64,000 nucleotides of DNA from Tetrapyrgos nigripes (GCA_013368315.1 JAACJM010000019.1:310001-374000); one strand, 5' to 3'; shown: positions 1-11,504, counted from the first letter of the stretch. Notes: generated by a model not told the origin, from the sequence alone. Numbers and translations are program-made.

Positions 1-2527
1 AGAAAGGATGTTGGTTTACATCAACGAAGAATGAAAGGGTACGTACCGAACGGAACAGCTGATATAATCTTCCCAGTGAGCTTATTATTGACCCCAGTAT
101 TCGCAGTCTTCTCGCTTGCCACACGGAAGAATTTATCAGACAATGATAAATTCGGTGCAAAGAACTGTCAGATAAATAACGTAGAAAGAAAGAAAGAAAA
201 AAAAGAAATAGACAAGTCAGCTTCATCAACCACCACTCCAAATCCACTAGCCGCCTACCATATTCCCCTCTTGCCTAGCCTTATACACAGCCAAAGCATC
301 AACAAAAGCATTGTACCACTTTGTTCGTATAGCTTCACTCATAACGTATAGGGTATATCGTCGAGTCATCTTGTTCCCAGCATGGTATATTGTAAACGGG
401 TAAACAGAGACGGAGGTATTAAGGAGAGCACCTAGTACGGTGCCACCTTTTTGAGACTCTTTACGGGTTTCTGGAGGGGATTTGAAGGAACCTAGGCGGA
501 GATAGGCGAGGGAGAGTGGCTGTCAAAGGTGTAAGCTGAAAGTTGAAATTGGAATGAATGAACTGAGATATACCCGGGACATGAGATGTCGTTTGATGAC
601 CCCGTTTGGACGAGTCTCTTCTCGAGTGAGAAGAACTATTAGGACGGTAAGCATACATGACATGCACCCAATTGAACAACTTGCAATAATTATCCATCAA
701 CGCTGCAGAAAGCTCCGTCCAAGTGCTCCATCCAGTGACTGAATTCTCTGAACGATTTCTCCTCGATACAGGACCAGAATAGACCAACGTCCGGCTCTTG
801 TCATATAAATCCATGTCCTGATATAATACACCTTAAATTTGCCTACTCCCCCCCCAAAAAAAAAGACAAAGCACTCACGATAATTTCGCCTTTTTGGTAG
901 ACAAGACTCTCACAGAGGCCCCAAAACTTGACCTTGCTTTCCGCAGCTTCGATACCGGGTTGCGTACTCTTTATGCAATCGCTCAAGATACCCAGTATGA
1001 TAGGTAAGGTTTCTTGATCAGGATGATCATACTCCTTGTCTGTGAGCTTCAAGATTTGTTCCAGAAGGAGATTAAGTCGAGGTAAACGAGTAACCGGCCG
1101 AGAGAGGAAGGTGATGAGATCCCGTTTGCGGATACGAGGATCACTAGATGCAGATTGTATGAAGGCTTGATATTTGGGGTTTGACCCAAGTTCTTTACGG
1201 TGGTGGGATTCAGCTAAGGGATAGTGCTTGATGTAGGTTTCGTAAGCGGTCCGGAAAGTCTGTTTCAAGGTTGCTGTGAAAAATTGTCAATTCTGACCAA
1301 CGCGACTGCGGAGAAGGGAGACTGACTGTCTAGTACGATGTCGGCTATGCTCTGTACCAAAGGATGCTGTTCACGCTGACGTTCGAAGAGGGCCCCGAGC
1401 ATGCGTTGGTGATGAGAGAGGATCTGGTCAAAATTTCCAAACACCTCTGCAATGAATCCGGGAAGTATACTGGGGCGTATTATAGGAGGATCAGCTCTTT
1501 CGAGAGGAGTGATGAAGACCTAGTAATAGTGGTCAGGATTGATTATCGGTATTATGAATGACGCGTACGTCTTGGACAGCTTCCAAATCTGCAACATATC
1601 CTCTCTCTGCTTTGAATACTTCAAAGATGACCGACTGCCTCTGCACTTCTGTTTTACCCAAAGCATCGATTGCTTCTGGGGGAACGAGTTTGTGCCACTC
1701 TTGCTCTATTTCTGGAAGCTCTCCTGATTGGAACAGGCGGATACCTTCTTCCCCTGCGAGTCTGAAAGAAGAATAGCAATGAGGATGATGTAGAGGACGA
1801 AGTATACGATGTTCACACACGATATGTTGGATAACTGATCTGAAATACTGTCGGCGTCACCCTGGCTCGGGTCGTCTCCCTATGTAATGAGAATTGACAA
1901 GTGGTGTGCAGAGAAGATATCTGGAGAACGCACTTCTTGAGAACTATTATAGTAATCATCATTTTGGTAGTAGGAAGAGCTCTCGGAAAGAAGGGAAGTG
2001 TTGGAAGGGTCTCTATGGAGGCGCAGACCATTGGAGCTAGGCACATCGCTCCTCGTGGGTCGGTGTCCGATAGAGAACGAGGTTTGAAGATAGCTGGGAC
2101 TGTTATTCGAGGATATAGGTTTTGCAGAGGTGGCCCTATGAACCTGGGGTTCAGGAAACGACACGGGTGGCGTACTGTTCTGTACACCAGCACTTGTTGT
2201 TCGAGATAATCGCGAAGAAGAAAAAGAAGGGAGATTGGTCATGGAATGGGTACGATGCCTGACTGGAGTTGTAGGCGAGTCCTCGTCGCTCCAAGGATTC
2301 CTGAGAGAGTTATATTGCTGAGGCGGTGCTTCATCCCAAGGATTCCTGAGAGAGGAATATTGCTGAGATGGTTGTTGTTGTGGATATGAAGGTGGCGGAG
2401 AGATTTCGAAAGCCCATGGTGTAAAGTACCCCCGACTTGAAGGAGAAGGGGGGGCTGGCTGCTGAGCTCCTGGTGGTAAAGCTGAACGTGGTATCTGGAC
2501 TTCAGGACGATTTGGATGTTGCTGCAT
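1..2527 (-). CDS. Rho guanine-nucleotide exchange factor (DH-PH-CNH, Rom1/Rom2-like), 3' end outside window
   Basis: This protein should activate Rho1-type GTPases at the plasma membrane in the cell-wall integrity pathway. The first ATG of the long N-terminal exon is at 2527. I read nine exons: 1934-2527, 1821-1879, 1569-1761, 1327-1519, 879-1273, 685-817, 574-635, 259-519 and about 45-164; phases agree at every junction. The first exon is Ser/Pro/Gln-rich and probably disordered. The DH domain starts near FEVFKAERGYVADLEAVQDV and contains RDLITFLSRPVTRLPRLNLL, the conserved core of fungal RhoGEFs. A PH domain follows (LVYSGPVSRRN, then FLLTREETRPNG), and the last readable exon, ending near GKIISAVPFG, looks like the start of a CNH domain. 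The PH intron at 636-684 uses a GC donor. The gene continues past base 1. I am confident of the family, less of the exact Rom1/Rom2 orthology. Confidence 0.9.
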
Positions 2528-2666
2528 ACGGTGAGCCTAAGTATAGGATACGATAGTCTCCTTGTAGGAGGAGTAGGAGGAGGAGGACAACGTGATCAGA
2601 CGGCAATCGCTAACCATTTAGACGGTGTTAAATAATGACGTAACCCGTGTTTCTTCCTCCGCATCC
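2528..2666. promoter_or_regulatory. Short bidirectional promoter between RhoGEF and F-box genes
   Basis: Only 139 bp separate the two divergent start codons, so both promoters and 5' UTRs must lie here or overlap the genes. It holds a purine-rich stretch of GGAGGA repeats at about 2565-2588. No clear TATA box is visible. Confidence 0.5.
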
Positions 2667-4425
2667 ATGACATTAGCCATCCAAGATTCCTTCGATACGC
2701 GAATGTTCGGCTTTCCTTCAGAAGAAGAAATACCACGTCTTAACCTCCTCATCTCTCAGCAGAAACTCAGTCTTCATTCTCTACGCCAGGAAATCCTTCA
2801 TGTTGTCTCAACAAGCTCAGTCCCATTCGACCATTCAGAGGACACGCGACTCCACAATCTTCTCTGCGAGCAGGAATCGATCGAAAAGTCGCTCATGTCC
2901 CACATCTCTTTGCTCTCACCAATCAGGCGGCTCCCCTTCGAACTCCACACCTATTTATTCTCACTTTGTCTACCGCAGCAACTCTATATCACTCCCGATC
3001 CTTTGCAAGCACCTCTTTTGCTCGCCAGCGTTTGTGCATGGTGGAGGAAGATTGTCCTCTCATTGCCGAGCCTATGGTCATCTCTCCATCTTCGGTCTGG
3101 GTTATCGGACAGACGAGCCATATCACTACTGTCCACATGGTTGTCACGGACAGGCTCTCGTCCTCTATCCATCTCTCTTTACGCCGATTTATGGCGTCAG
3201 GATGATATATCCGAGGTCCTCAACGGCTTCTCTACTCACTGGAGACATGTGCGTCTCAGAGACGAGTTACCCAAAACCGCTATCTGGCACAACAACCTGA
3301 ATGTTCCCTTGTTGGAGACATTCGAACTTATTTCGCCGTCTGGAGTCTCAAAAGAGCAGTTGGATATCTTCTCCAGAGTGCTTCGCACTGCGACCCGCCT
3401 TGAACGTGTCGTTTGGATCAATGGACATATGATCTCGTCAATCTTCGACGTGAACTGGTCCCAGCTCACTCACGTTACTCTAGACGTCGAACTATCTCCT
3501 ATTTTGCCTAACATTTTTTCAGAATGCTCATAATCTAATCCAACTGAACATCCCCATACCCCGTCTCACCTCATCGATTTCCTTTCCACCCGTCTGCTTG
3601 GCCAATCTGCAAAGCTTGGCTCTAAGCATCATAGACAATCCCTGCGTCCTTTTCAACTCCCTTACTCTTCCTGCTTTGAAACACCTCGAACTCTTGTCAT
3701 CCTCACAACGCAGTTCCAGTTGGTCAGATCTTCCACACTCACTGAACTCGCTGTTCAAGCGCTCTCAGTGTCCATTGGAGACTCTTGACATCCACTTCTT
3801 CCATTTTACCGAGGATACCTTCATCACACTCATTGACCCAATCAACGCCACCCTTCGTGAAATCACTCTCGAGACGGAAGATACACCTTTGGACGGTTTC
3901 ATCTTTGGTGATAAAATCCTACGACTTCTTTCTTATTCGCCCTCCACCGACGGTAAAGAGGATGCTCACATTGGCTCTGCCGAGCCTCAGCCGCAGTCTG
4001 AGTCCAGTAAGAGCTTTTTGGATCAGAGTCGATATATCCCCTGCCTCTGCCCACGTCTCCAATCCATAGCCCTCTACAACTGCATTTCATGCAAAGAGGG
4101 TGCATTCACCAATATGGTACGCACTCGTCTCCTGGGTTCTGATCCTAATCCCCATTCCCACTCCACTTCCTATCCCACCACCACTACCACCACCACTACC
4201 ACCCCCATCTCCCGCCTCCACCTCGTTGAAATCTTCGACGTAGACCGGGAATGCAAACATCTAGAAAAACTTCGTGCTGAGGGGTTAATTCTTCAAGTAT
4301 ACTCTCATCAATCAAAGGATCCTATACCTATAGATCCAAGTGATGAAGCTAGGTTGAAGAAGTTGTATGAGGACGGGGTATTGCCGCCGTTGTATGAGTA
4401 TTGTACGAGTTCCAGTCAGTATTGA
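2667..4425 (+). CDS. F-box protein with degenerate leucine-rich repeats; frame break near 3520
   Basis: Likely substrate-recognition subunit of an SCF ubiquitin ligase. Residues about 80-160 carry an F-box of the basidiomycete type (SPIRRLPFELHTYLFSLCLP, then LLLASVCAWWRKIVLSLPSLW), and the rest has irregular LRR-like blocks such as LTHVTLDVEL and LQSLALSIID. The first in-frame ATG is at 2667. The frame changes once: the upstream part runs to a stop at about 3533, and the downstream part (ANLQSLALSII onward) is in another frame. Either a 37-nt intron is removed (GTCGAA donor at about 3484, TTTTTTCAG acceptor), or one T too many sits in the T6 run at about 3514-3519; removing one T would join the two frames smoothly. 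A tract of ACC/ACT codons (about 4175-4205) gives a threonine run. It is divergent from the RhoGEF, with 139 bp between starts. The substrate is unknown. Confidence 0.78.
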
Positions 4426-4596
4426 ATCTTGAACAAGGAGGGAAGGAGGGAGGATTAAATGTGTAGTATTTAGTGTAGCTGTAATATGTACGATGCTTGA
4501 GTTAGATGTAGCGTTATAACTTGTAGTGTAGAAGAAAAAGGATTCTTTCACGGGTTCCTATTCGTTTCAGAAAAGTTGGCCAAAAAATTCTGGAAA

Positions 4597-5436
4597 TTAC
4601 TGCATAACGCTTTTCATCGCAACGCTACTGATTACTACATTGTCTGTAAATGCACGCTGAGCTATCGCGTCGCCCCTGTCTTTGACTTCTTTGTCCAATT
4701 TATAGTACTGAGTTGAGAAGAAAGAGTCGGTCATATTATAATTGAGGATATCAGACATAGGCATAAGTACCTTTTTGACTCGGTCCCAATCTGTTATACC
4801 ACCCAGCTCACCGAATGGGAGCATATCCCCACTAACAATTCCCTTCATCTTCTTCTCGACAGATTCTAGTGACAGCGATTGATTGGTTATATGCACAACT
4901 AGGAGTGATTTTGTCGTATCAGAGACACCATATCGACGGATGGCTTCGGTAATCTGTGCAAAATCGAGTCAGAGATGAGAGAGGGAAAGATAGACACAAG
5001 GCATGAGATAAAGGCAGGGAGATTGAGAGGGTATCAGGGTCTTCTTCTCGAGAGGTAGAGACCAACATTATTGGTAGGATTCAAAGCAAAGAGGATTTCC
5101 GAATGTACAGTCTTAGTGCGGAGCGATTGTTGAGATTCAGCGAGTACAGCTTGGTGAATGGCTGTTTCCAGAAGTAGTTTGCTTGTTATCTGTCGTCCAA
5201 GAGTAGAAGAAACACTTCATGAATGAAGACTGCGCAGAAGGAGGTGCAGGACAGACCAGACTAGCATCGATAAACGCGAAATTGACAGCATCTCTTTCTT
5301 TATCTCCATCCTCTCCTTCTATTTTCGAGGCATCTATGATTCTTTTCTTGATCTCGGCTGGGTTGGCGACTGGAGAGAAAAGTGCTGCATAGGCGAGCTT
5401 GTTGTCGGGGACATGGTCGAAAACAAAGAGCTCCAT
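4597..5436 (-). CDS. CGI121: EKC/KEOPS complex subunit Cgi121
   Basis: Cgi121 (TPRKB in animals) is a small subunit of the KEOPS complex that makes the universal tRNA modification t6A; it binds the Bud32 kinase and helps recruit tRNA. Four exons on the minus strand: about 5257-5436, the KLLLETAIHQAVLAE exon, the ITEAIRRYGVSDTTKSLLVV exon, and the terminal YYKLDKEV to VAMKSVMQ exon, joined by GT-AG introns. Family hallmarks are the N-terminal hydrophobic strand LFVFDHVP, the central EILFALNPTNNITEAIRRYG and the C-terminal SSVAMKSV. The length, about 200 residues, suits the family. The ATG at 5436 is chosen because the domain begins immediately after it. Confidence 0.88.
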
Positions 5437-6462
5437 TAATATTCTCGGGACGCGACCTGTCACGGTCCCAGCTCCGCCAAAAAGACTCTGAGTTCGACTT
5501 CAACAAAAAATCTCACTCGATGCCTATCATTGCAGTTTAGGACAGAATTTGGTCTGGAGAGTTTTCTCTATTACTTCAAGGACTCGGAGTCAGTCCTCGG
5601 CAGTGAGTATGTATACGACTCTCTATTTATTTGTTGTGCTAACAGCGAGTGCTTTCAAGTGGATTCCGATGGGCCTTTTTGCTGATGTCCATCCGATTAG
5701 TCTCTCTTTATGGCTCCATCAACATCGCCTTTAAAAGGACTTTTATATCCGGGACCTCGAGATCGTCACTGGGCAATTCGCTGGACTTTACCCAGCACCC
5801 TGGCAAGAGTCAATCCAACCCTATTTCTCCTCATGTTCGTTGAGTAGAAATCATCGTGACTCAGGCAAAGGAGGGTAAGAACAAAAAAGCATCTCGTCAA
5901 TTGTGGGCCCTTCACCAGTACGGAATTATCAATGACTTCCCGTAGTAAGTCGGATAAAATTTCCGTACAATCTCACAGTTCTGTCGCGGTAGCCTGTAGA
6001 AAATGACAAGTGATGACCACCGTTCGCGTTTGACTATCCTACATCACTGATTAGCTAGAGTTCAAGATTACACCCTAGGACTAGACTTTTGACTGTGATG
6101 GTAGCAAACGGCGGTTAGTGAGTTGGAGTACCGGATATCATTGCGACCACTATCAAATTGTTTCAGTGATATCATGATGCACCATTCATGGTAAATGTAC
6201 CGGCGTACCCCCTCCCGAGTATACACTCATATGTGCCTCTTGGAGACTGTCAACAAGAGATTCGGATTGCCGACAACGATCAAACAGATCCCCACAAAGC
6301 TCAACCTCCAGTTCCCAATGACTTGCATCGCCCCCGTCTGCCACATTGGAATGTTTGAACACCCAATCCTTCCAGAAATCAATCTATTTCGTCTATTCTT
6401 AAGCTCTGGGTGTCAATGATGCTCGTACTTACGACCTATCCTTCTCCCAACAGTTCTTAGTG
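5437..6462. other. Intergenic region without a supported gene
   Basis: About 1 kb between the Cgi121 start and the GH76-like start. Short open frames occur on the plus strand (for example 5549-5734 and 6195-6419), but none shows a recognisable domain, start context or coherent exon chain. It must hold both divergent promoters. Confidence 0.4.
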
Positions 6463-8839
6463 ATGCTTCTGTCATGCTTGCTGGTCTTGCAGTTTTTACT
6501 TGTGTCCCAGGCCCAGTCCTTTCAATCTTCTTCATCTTGGCGTGTATGGGGTTCTCGCTGTCCACTTGTCGTCACTAACTGTGCATAGAAACCGAACATG
6601 ACCATGCCTCTTCAATCCCGTATTTCAACTGCTGCTGCAGCCCTTGACAAAGCCCTAGAGTTTTTGCAGGAAGATGGAACGTTTGATGGTGAGACCAGCA
6701 GGGGTACCGATTTCCTCGTAGATCTCATACTATTTGAAGACAACAGTTACACTGGTCCTTACCTCTTCGGAGAACTAGCGGAGTTCGATCGAATAACAAA
6801 CCAGACGATGTATCAAGATGTAATTAAAAATTCTTACCCTCGCGGTTTACGCGTCGTTCAAGCGTACGTTGTTTGGTCTGCCCGCTTGTTTGTTTTAACC
6901 ATTGACTGACTGGTATGATTAGCGATGCAAATTTGGGCTTTCGTGTTCGTTTGCTTCTCTTGATCCATGCCACTGTTTGCTCACTAACATCCAAATCGTC
7001 AATCAGACGGACATAATGCTGTGAGCCTGCCTCTACTCTGGATTCACTGTAGCGCAATTCTGAGAAAAACTTCAAAATCATTAGTCTATTCGGTCGCTCT
7101 GCTGCTATTGCATATGCAGCCTATAATGACTCGTTCTTTCTGGACTACGCAACAAGCCTGTGGGCCTTTGGGAATAATTACACCTTGTCAGATAGCGACT
7201 TCGATGGTCAATCTGACAAGAGGTCGTTTCCCTTGCAGCAGGACTGCCGAGGCGGTGAGTCGCCCAACAAACTGGATAACAACTTTGTAGGTTTCTGATC
7301 CACGATGTGATGCAGCAAGTATGTCAGGAGGCACATTATGTGTGAGTGCCATTTGCTACCTGTATTTCTTCAGCGGTCCTCAATTTGCACCATCAGCGCA
7401 CTGACAAAGATGATCCATGTATAACCTCCTTAGCATCTGGGTGAGATGATGTTTTATTCCAGTCATCGTGGCTGCTAATTATGACCGATTTTTGCCCGCA
7501 GACTATTCCTAACGTGAGCAATCTGCCGGTCATTTGCCTTCACTTCAATTCCAATACTCTGTTTTGCAGATTATCTTCATTGCTGTTTTCAGCTACGGGA
7601 GATGACACATATCTCTCTGCAGCCCAACGTTCCGCGAATTGGATTTCCACTCAAACCAAAAATGACCAGGGACTGTTATTCGAGGATATGTCTGTCAGAC
7701 AAAATGATACTTGTACACCATTACAGGACACGTTTATTCGCGCCAGTGATATTGGGCTATTGATTGAAGGCCTGTCTGGTCTTGTTTCGTTTAGTGGTGA
7801 CTCATCCACTAAGCAAATGTAATCGTTCCCTCCTGATAAATCATCTCCCTCACTAAACGTGTTTTTAGACTTCGGGATTCAGTGGCAGCTGCTGTCACTA
7901 ATGGAACAGTATGGCAGAATACTGACAATGGTGTCATAACTGATGGTGGTGAGACTTGTGCCAGACATGGTCACATCCTTCTGAGGATCTTACCATACGA
8001 CCAGGACAAAGTACTCGGGGTGCTCCCTATCTAATACGAGCTCTGAGTGTAGCATACAGTCTGAAACCCACCGATTCTGAGTCATTAACAGACATGCAGG
8101 ATTACATCGAGGACTACGTCGCTGTGCAGGTATTTACCCTGTTTTTGAAAACTTCTGAGAGACATTAACTTCTTCCGTATTGCAGTATAATGCTATGTTG
8201 GATCAGGCAACTTCCAGTGGCAGCAACATATATAGGCAAGATTGGCAAGGGCCACCGACTGGCAAGTTTGTCTCCGGAAGTCAGACTGGAGCCTTACAAG
8301 TACTCATCGATGGCATCCTCCTTGGTACCGATTCGGGAGCTGGCACTAGCTCGACTTCAAGTCCGTCTCCACCAGCCAGCAAGTCTTCGGCGCCGCCTGT
8401 GGGGGCAATAGTAGGAGGCGTAATTGGTGGTGTTGTGTTTGTCGCAACGGGTTTAGGACTAGCATTTTTCCTCGTCCGTCGCTGGCGCCAGAACAAACTG
8501 CGATACCCATCCGGCATCACTCCATTCGAAACAGCTACCCAAGGGCAACAGTTTGCTACTTCATTACCGTGCAGCGGTAAAAGGGGCGTTATGAATGGGA
8601 GACAGACAACAAACCAAACTACAGTTTCATTCCCACCCACACAGAAAGGCCTTCCCTGTAGCAGAGCCAACCAAGAGCAGCCAGCTCCTGAGGTAAGACC
8701 GACGACGGTGGTCCAAGCTCCGATACAAGAGTTAGATATAACAGATCTAGCTCGAGTTGTATACCAGATGTTACATCCCCAGCCGCGAAGTGAAAATGAC
8801 GATCCTCCTGCATACTATCAGTCAGGCCGGGGAGCGTAG
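6463..8839 (+). CDS. GH76-like secreted/membrane-anchored glycoside hydrolase (12 exons)
   Basis: Probable cell-surface glycosidase of the GH76-like (alpha-1,6-mannanase type, alpha/alpha barrel) group common in mushrooms. An N-terminal signal peptide (MLLSCLLVLQFLLVSQAQ) precedes the family's SSWRKPN start. The catalytic-type domain runs to QYNAMLDQATSSGSNIY. It is followed by a Ser/Pro linker, one membrane helix (GAIVGGVIGGVVFVATGLGL) with a basic stop-transfer RRWRQNK, and a cytoplasmic tail of about 115 residues. Exons: 6463-6543, 6589-6863, 6923-6944, 7007-7020, 7085-7254, 7316-7341, 7397-7440, 7502-7513, 7570-7818, 7869-7948, 8005-8129, 8186-8839. They sum to 1752 nt, giving 583 residues without internal stops. 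Exons of 22, 14, 26 and 12 nt are unusual. The substrate is inferred from family only; GH88/GH105-type folds look similar. Confidence 0.82.
7502..7513 (+). other. 12-nt microexon of the GH76-like gene
   Basis: The sequence ACTATTCCTAAC is flanked by an AG acceptor (7500-7501) and a GTGAGC donor (7514). It joins exon 7 (ending in phase 2) to exon 9 to read ASGLFLTLSSLLFSATGDD, which matches the smooth ASGLFLxLSAxL segment of the family. Skipping it keeps the frame but deletes four residues of a helix. Confidence 0.7.
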
Positions 8840-8905
8840 TAGTCAGAGGTGAAAAGACCTGTAGAGACTATGCATAGAAATCCGGCTAGTAGTAGCTACC
8901 ATAAA
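8755..8905 (+). repeat. Duplicated block A: 3' end of the GH76-like gene
   Basis: The last coding bases and 3' flank of the GH76-like gene reappear, diverged and with small indels, at 10195-10335. Shared landmarks are CCCCAGCCGCGAAGTGAAAA and GTCAGGCCGGGGAGC. This is the left part of a tandem segmental duplication that also includes the PDI-like gene. Confidence 0.8.
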
Positions 8906-9061
8906 AGATTGATAAAAGATGTACAACTCTATTATTCCGGATTTAACCGTTCCAATGCACAGCCGCAGCCACCTACCGCGCAGTCTGCCGTATGCTCCGC
9001 TTTCTAATCACTCCTATTCAATACTTCCGCTGAGTCGTATTGGTCGCATCGTAACAATTTT

Positions 9062-9693
9062 GAGGAGATGGTAGAAAAGGTGGGAAACTAGAAGGAGCGA
9101 ATCCTTCTTACGCTTCTACCACGATGAGGCTCCGGCAGCTCGCCTCTCCATCTACCCTATTCTATTTCTTCTCCTACTTCTCTTTCCTTAGCTCTACCAG
9201 TCAATTCTGCTGAACTCACACCCGAAAACTTCGACTCAACTGTGGCAGATGGAGTTTGGTTTATTGAACATTTCTCCCCGTACTGTGGCCACTGCAAACA
9301 GTTTACCCCAACATGGGAAGAACTTGTAAAGGGCAACCACAGGACGGTATTCAATTAGCCCAAGTCAACTGTGCAGCTCATGGAGGTGCGTATGTTCCCT
9401 CTCGTATATCATTTTAGACCCTGACATTCAGCTTTCCTGTAGACCTTTGCAACGCCCATAACGCCAAAGGATACCCTCAGATGAATATATACAAGGACGG
9501 CGAATACAAGGAGACTTTCAAAGGTGCACGCGACCTCTCCAGACTGAAAGACTTTCTGAAGAAGTACGCCAACCCTTCTGCCCCTGAGCCTACGCACTCC
9601 GTTGTCAGCGAGGAGGAACCTACCCAAATCTATGATTCCTCTGGAACCGTTTCGGTATTGGACGATTCAAATTTCTAAGCTACTTTGGATGAG
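9062..9693 (+). repeat. Segmental duplication, copy 1 of PDI-like 5' region
   Basis: Matches 10851-11504 almost base for base apart from the indels described for the pseudogene. The offset between these copies (about 1.79 kb) is larger than for block A (about 1.44 kb), because about 350 bp more sequence lies between block A' and the PDI-like gene in the right copy. Confidence 0.88.
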
Positions 9694-9700
9694 GCAAGGT
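9124..9700 (+). pseudogene. Truncated pseudogene copy of the PDI-like gene at 10913
   Basis: This is a near-identical copy of the first third of the downstream PDI-like gene, including its upstream 60 bp and first intron. It is dead in at least three ways. Fourteen bases are missing in the signal-peptide region near 9189, which shifts the frame and brings a stop after 29 codons. Ten bases are missing near 9329. A CAA codon is changed to TAA at about 9675-9679, just where homology to the second copy ends. The CGHC-coding stretch itself survives. The copy lacks the second thioredoxin domain and everything after it. Confidence 0.88.
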
Positions 9701-10850
9701 AGGGATACCAGGGAATACCCGAGTAGTTCTACCTTGCATACCCAGATTCAAATGACTCACTCAGTCAATAAATATACAACAAGTACAGTTATCCGAACCA
9801 ATTCTATTCATCGCTACACTACGGACAGACATATGTAAATACAGTAGGTACTCCTCAATATTGCCTACAGAAATTGTAAAATGAAATCAGTGACCGCAAG
9901 AAAGACAATAAGAGCCTGCGGAGACCTGTCAATAGCACTGACCACGGAGTCCATATAACCGCTAAAGACATCGACGGTGCCTTACATCCAGTTTTTGGCT
10001 TCGAGGCTCAGTAGGAGGAGGATAACAACTGTAGCGTAAGTAGGGACAGACAAAGGTGAGAAGAACGACGATGGGTAAAGTCGGAGAGAAGAGCATGATG
10101 AGTAAAGGCGATTGAAACAGAGCGAAAAGGCACATACACGCACTTGGGCTCAACTTCGGCTCCGGCGAGGTTGCCAATCAACATTTCGACTCCGAGTTGT
10201 ATTCTAGATACTACATCCCCAGCCGCGAAGTGAAAACTTCTGCATATTCACAGTCAGGCCGGGGAGCATAGTAGTCAGAGGTGAAAAGGCTTGTAGACGA
10301 TGTATAGAAATCTGGCTAGCTACCGCAAAGGATACGACTAAGATAATGTATCACCAATGGGCTCGCTAAGCGCGGTCTGCATCGACCAAAAATCTTCGAA
10401 GTGGGCAGTCATCCCAAATTCTGCAAGAAAAGCCCGATTCAGCAGTTCACTGACGTTTCTTTGAAATTGTTTTGTAGAATGAGTTTCAGAACAGTACTCT
10501 GGAATAAGCACATGGATGGTAAAGTCAGACGTCTATTGCCTTTCAAAGTATATGATAAGCGGAAACGATTCGAGGCATACCCGAACTAACTGCATCGAAC
10601 ACGTTCTTCCAGTCGTCGAGAACCCCCCCTCCGAAAATTGTCCAAAGGGAACGAGGACTCGTAGGCGTGTTTTGCATTGAGAAGATAAGAATTTTACTAC
10701 GGACAACATTTGCCCATTGAGAAGGATTCCCAGCTGCCATCGGTCAATCCAAATTTCGAAAGGACGACAAGGCATCTTTTGAGAACATGAAGTAAGACGA
10801 GTACTTATAGGTAAAACACAGACACGAGTTCTCCTTGATTTTGAGGGGTT
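9694..10850. other. Spacer inside the duplicated region
   Basis: Contains block A' (10195-10335), a diverged copy of the GH76-like gene's 3' end, so this spacer is partly the remains of a second GH76-like gene tail. The flanks (9694-10190 and 10336-10850) have no partner in the left copy that I can see. Minus-strand open frames at 10533-10775 are short and unrecognised. Confidence 0.5.
10195..10335 (+). repeat. Duplicated block A': relic of the GH76-like 3' end
   Basis: Diverged copy of 8755-8905, with CCCCAGCCGCGAAGTGAAAA and the GTCAGGCCGGGGAGCATAG stop region preserved. No coding sequence upstream of it continues the match, so only the tail of the glycosidase gene was copied or kept. Confidence 0.78.
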
Positions 10851-11504
10851 GAGGAGATGGTAGAAAAGGTGAGAAACTTAAAGGAGCGAATCCTTCTTAC
10901 GCTTCTACCACGATGAGGCTCCGGCAGCTCGTCTCTCCATCTACTCTATTCTATTCCCTCTCCTACTTCTCTTTCCTTATCATCTTCATCTCAGCTCTAC
11001 CAGTCAATTCTGCTGAACTCACACCCGAAAACTTCGACTCAACTGTGGCAGATGGAGTTTGGTTTATTGAACATTTCTCCCCATACTGTGGTCACTGCAA
11101 ACAGTTTGCCCCAACATGGGAAGAACTTGTAAAGTATAATGAAGGGCAACCACAGGACGGTATTCAATTAGCCCAGGTCAACTGTGCAGCTCATGGAGGT
11201 GCGTATGTTCCCTCTCGTATATCATTTTAGACCCTGACATTCAACTTTCCTGTAGACCTTTGCAACGCCCATGACGTCAAAGGATACCCTCAGATGAATA
11301 TGTACAAGGACGGCGAATACAAGGAGACTTTCAAAGGTGCACGCGACCTCTCCAGACTGAAAGACTTTCTGAAGAAGTACGCCAACCCTTCTGCCCCTGA
11401 GCCTACGCACTCCGTTGTTAGCGAGGAGGAACCTACCCCAATCTACAATCCCTCTGGAACCGTTTCGGTATTGGACGATTCAAATTTCCAAGTTACTTTG
11501 GATG
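10851..11504 (+). repeat. Segmental duplication, copy 2 of PDI-like 5' region
   Basis: Partner of 9062-9693. This copy retains an open frame throughout and is the one connected to the rest of the PDI-like gene. Differences from copy 1 are a few substitutions plus two indels. Confidence 0.88.

Noticed and set aside
5549..6419. Short plus-strand frames in the 5.4-6.4 kb spacer
   Set aside because: No start context, splice chain or domain; may be relic sequence but cannot be supported.
8281..8670. Minus-strand 129-codon frame opposite the GH76-like C-terminus
   Set aside because: Antisense to a coherent linker-TM-tail sequence; no homology recognised.
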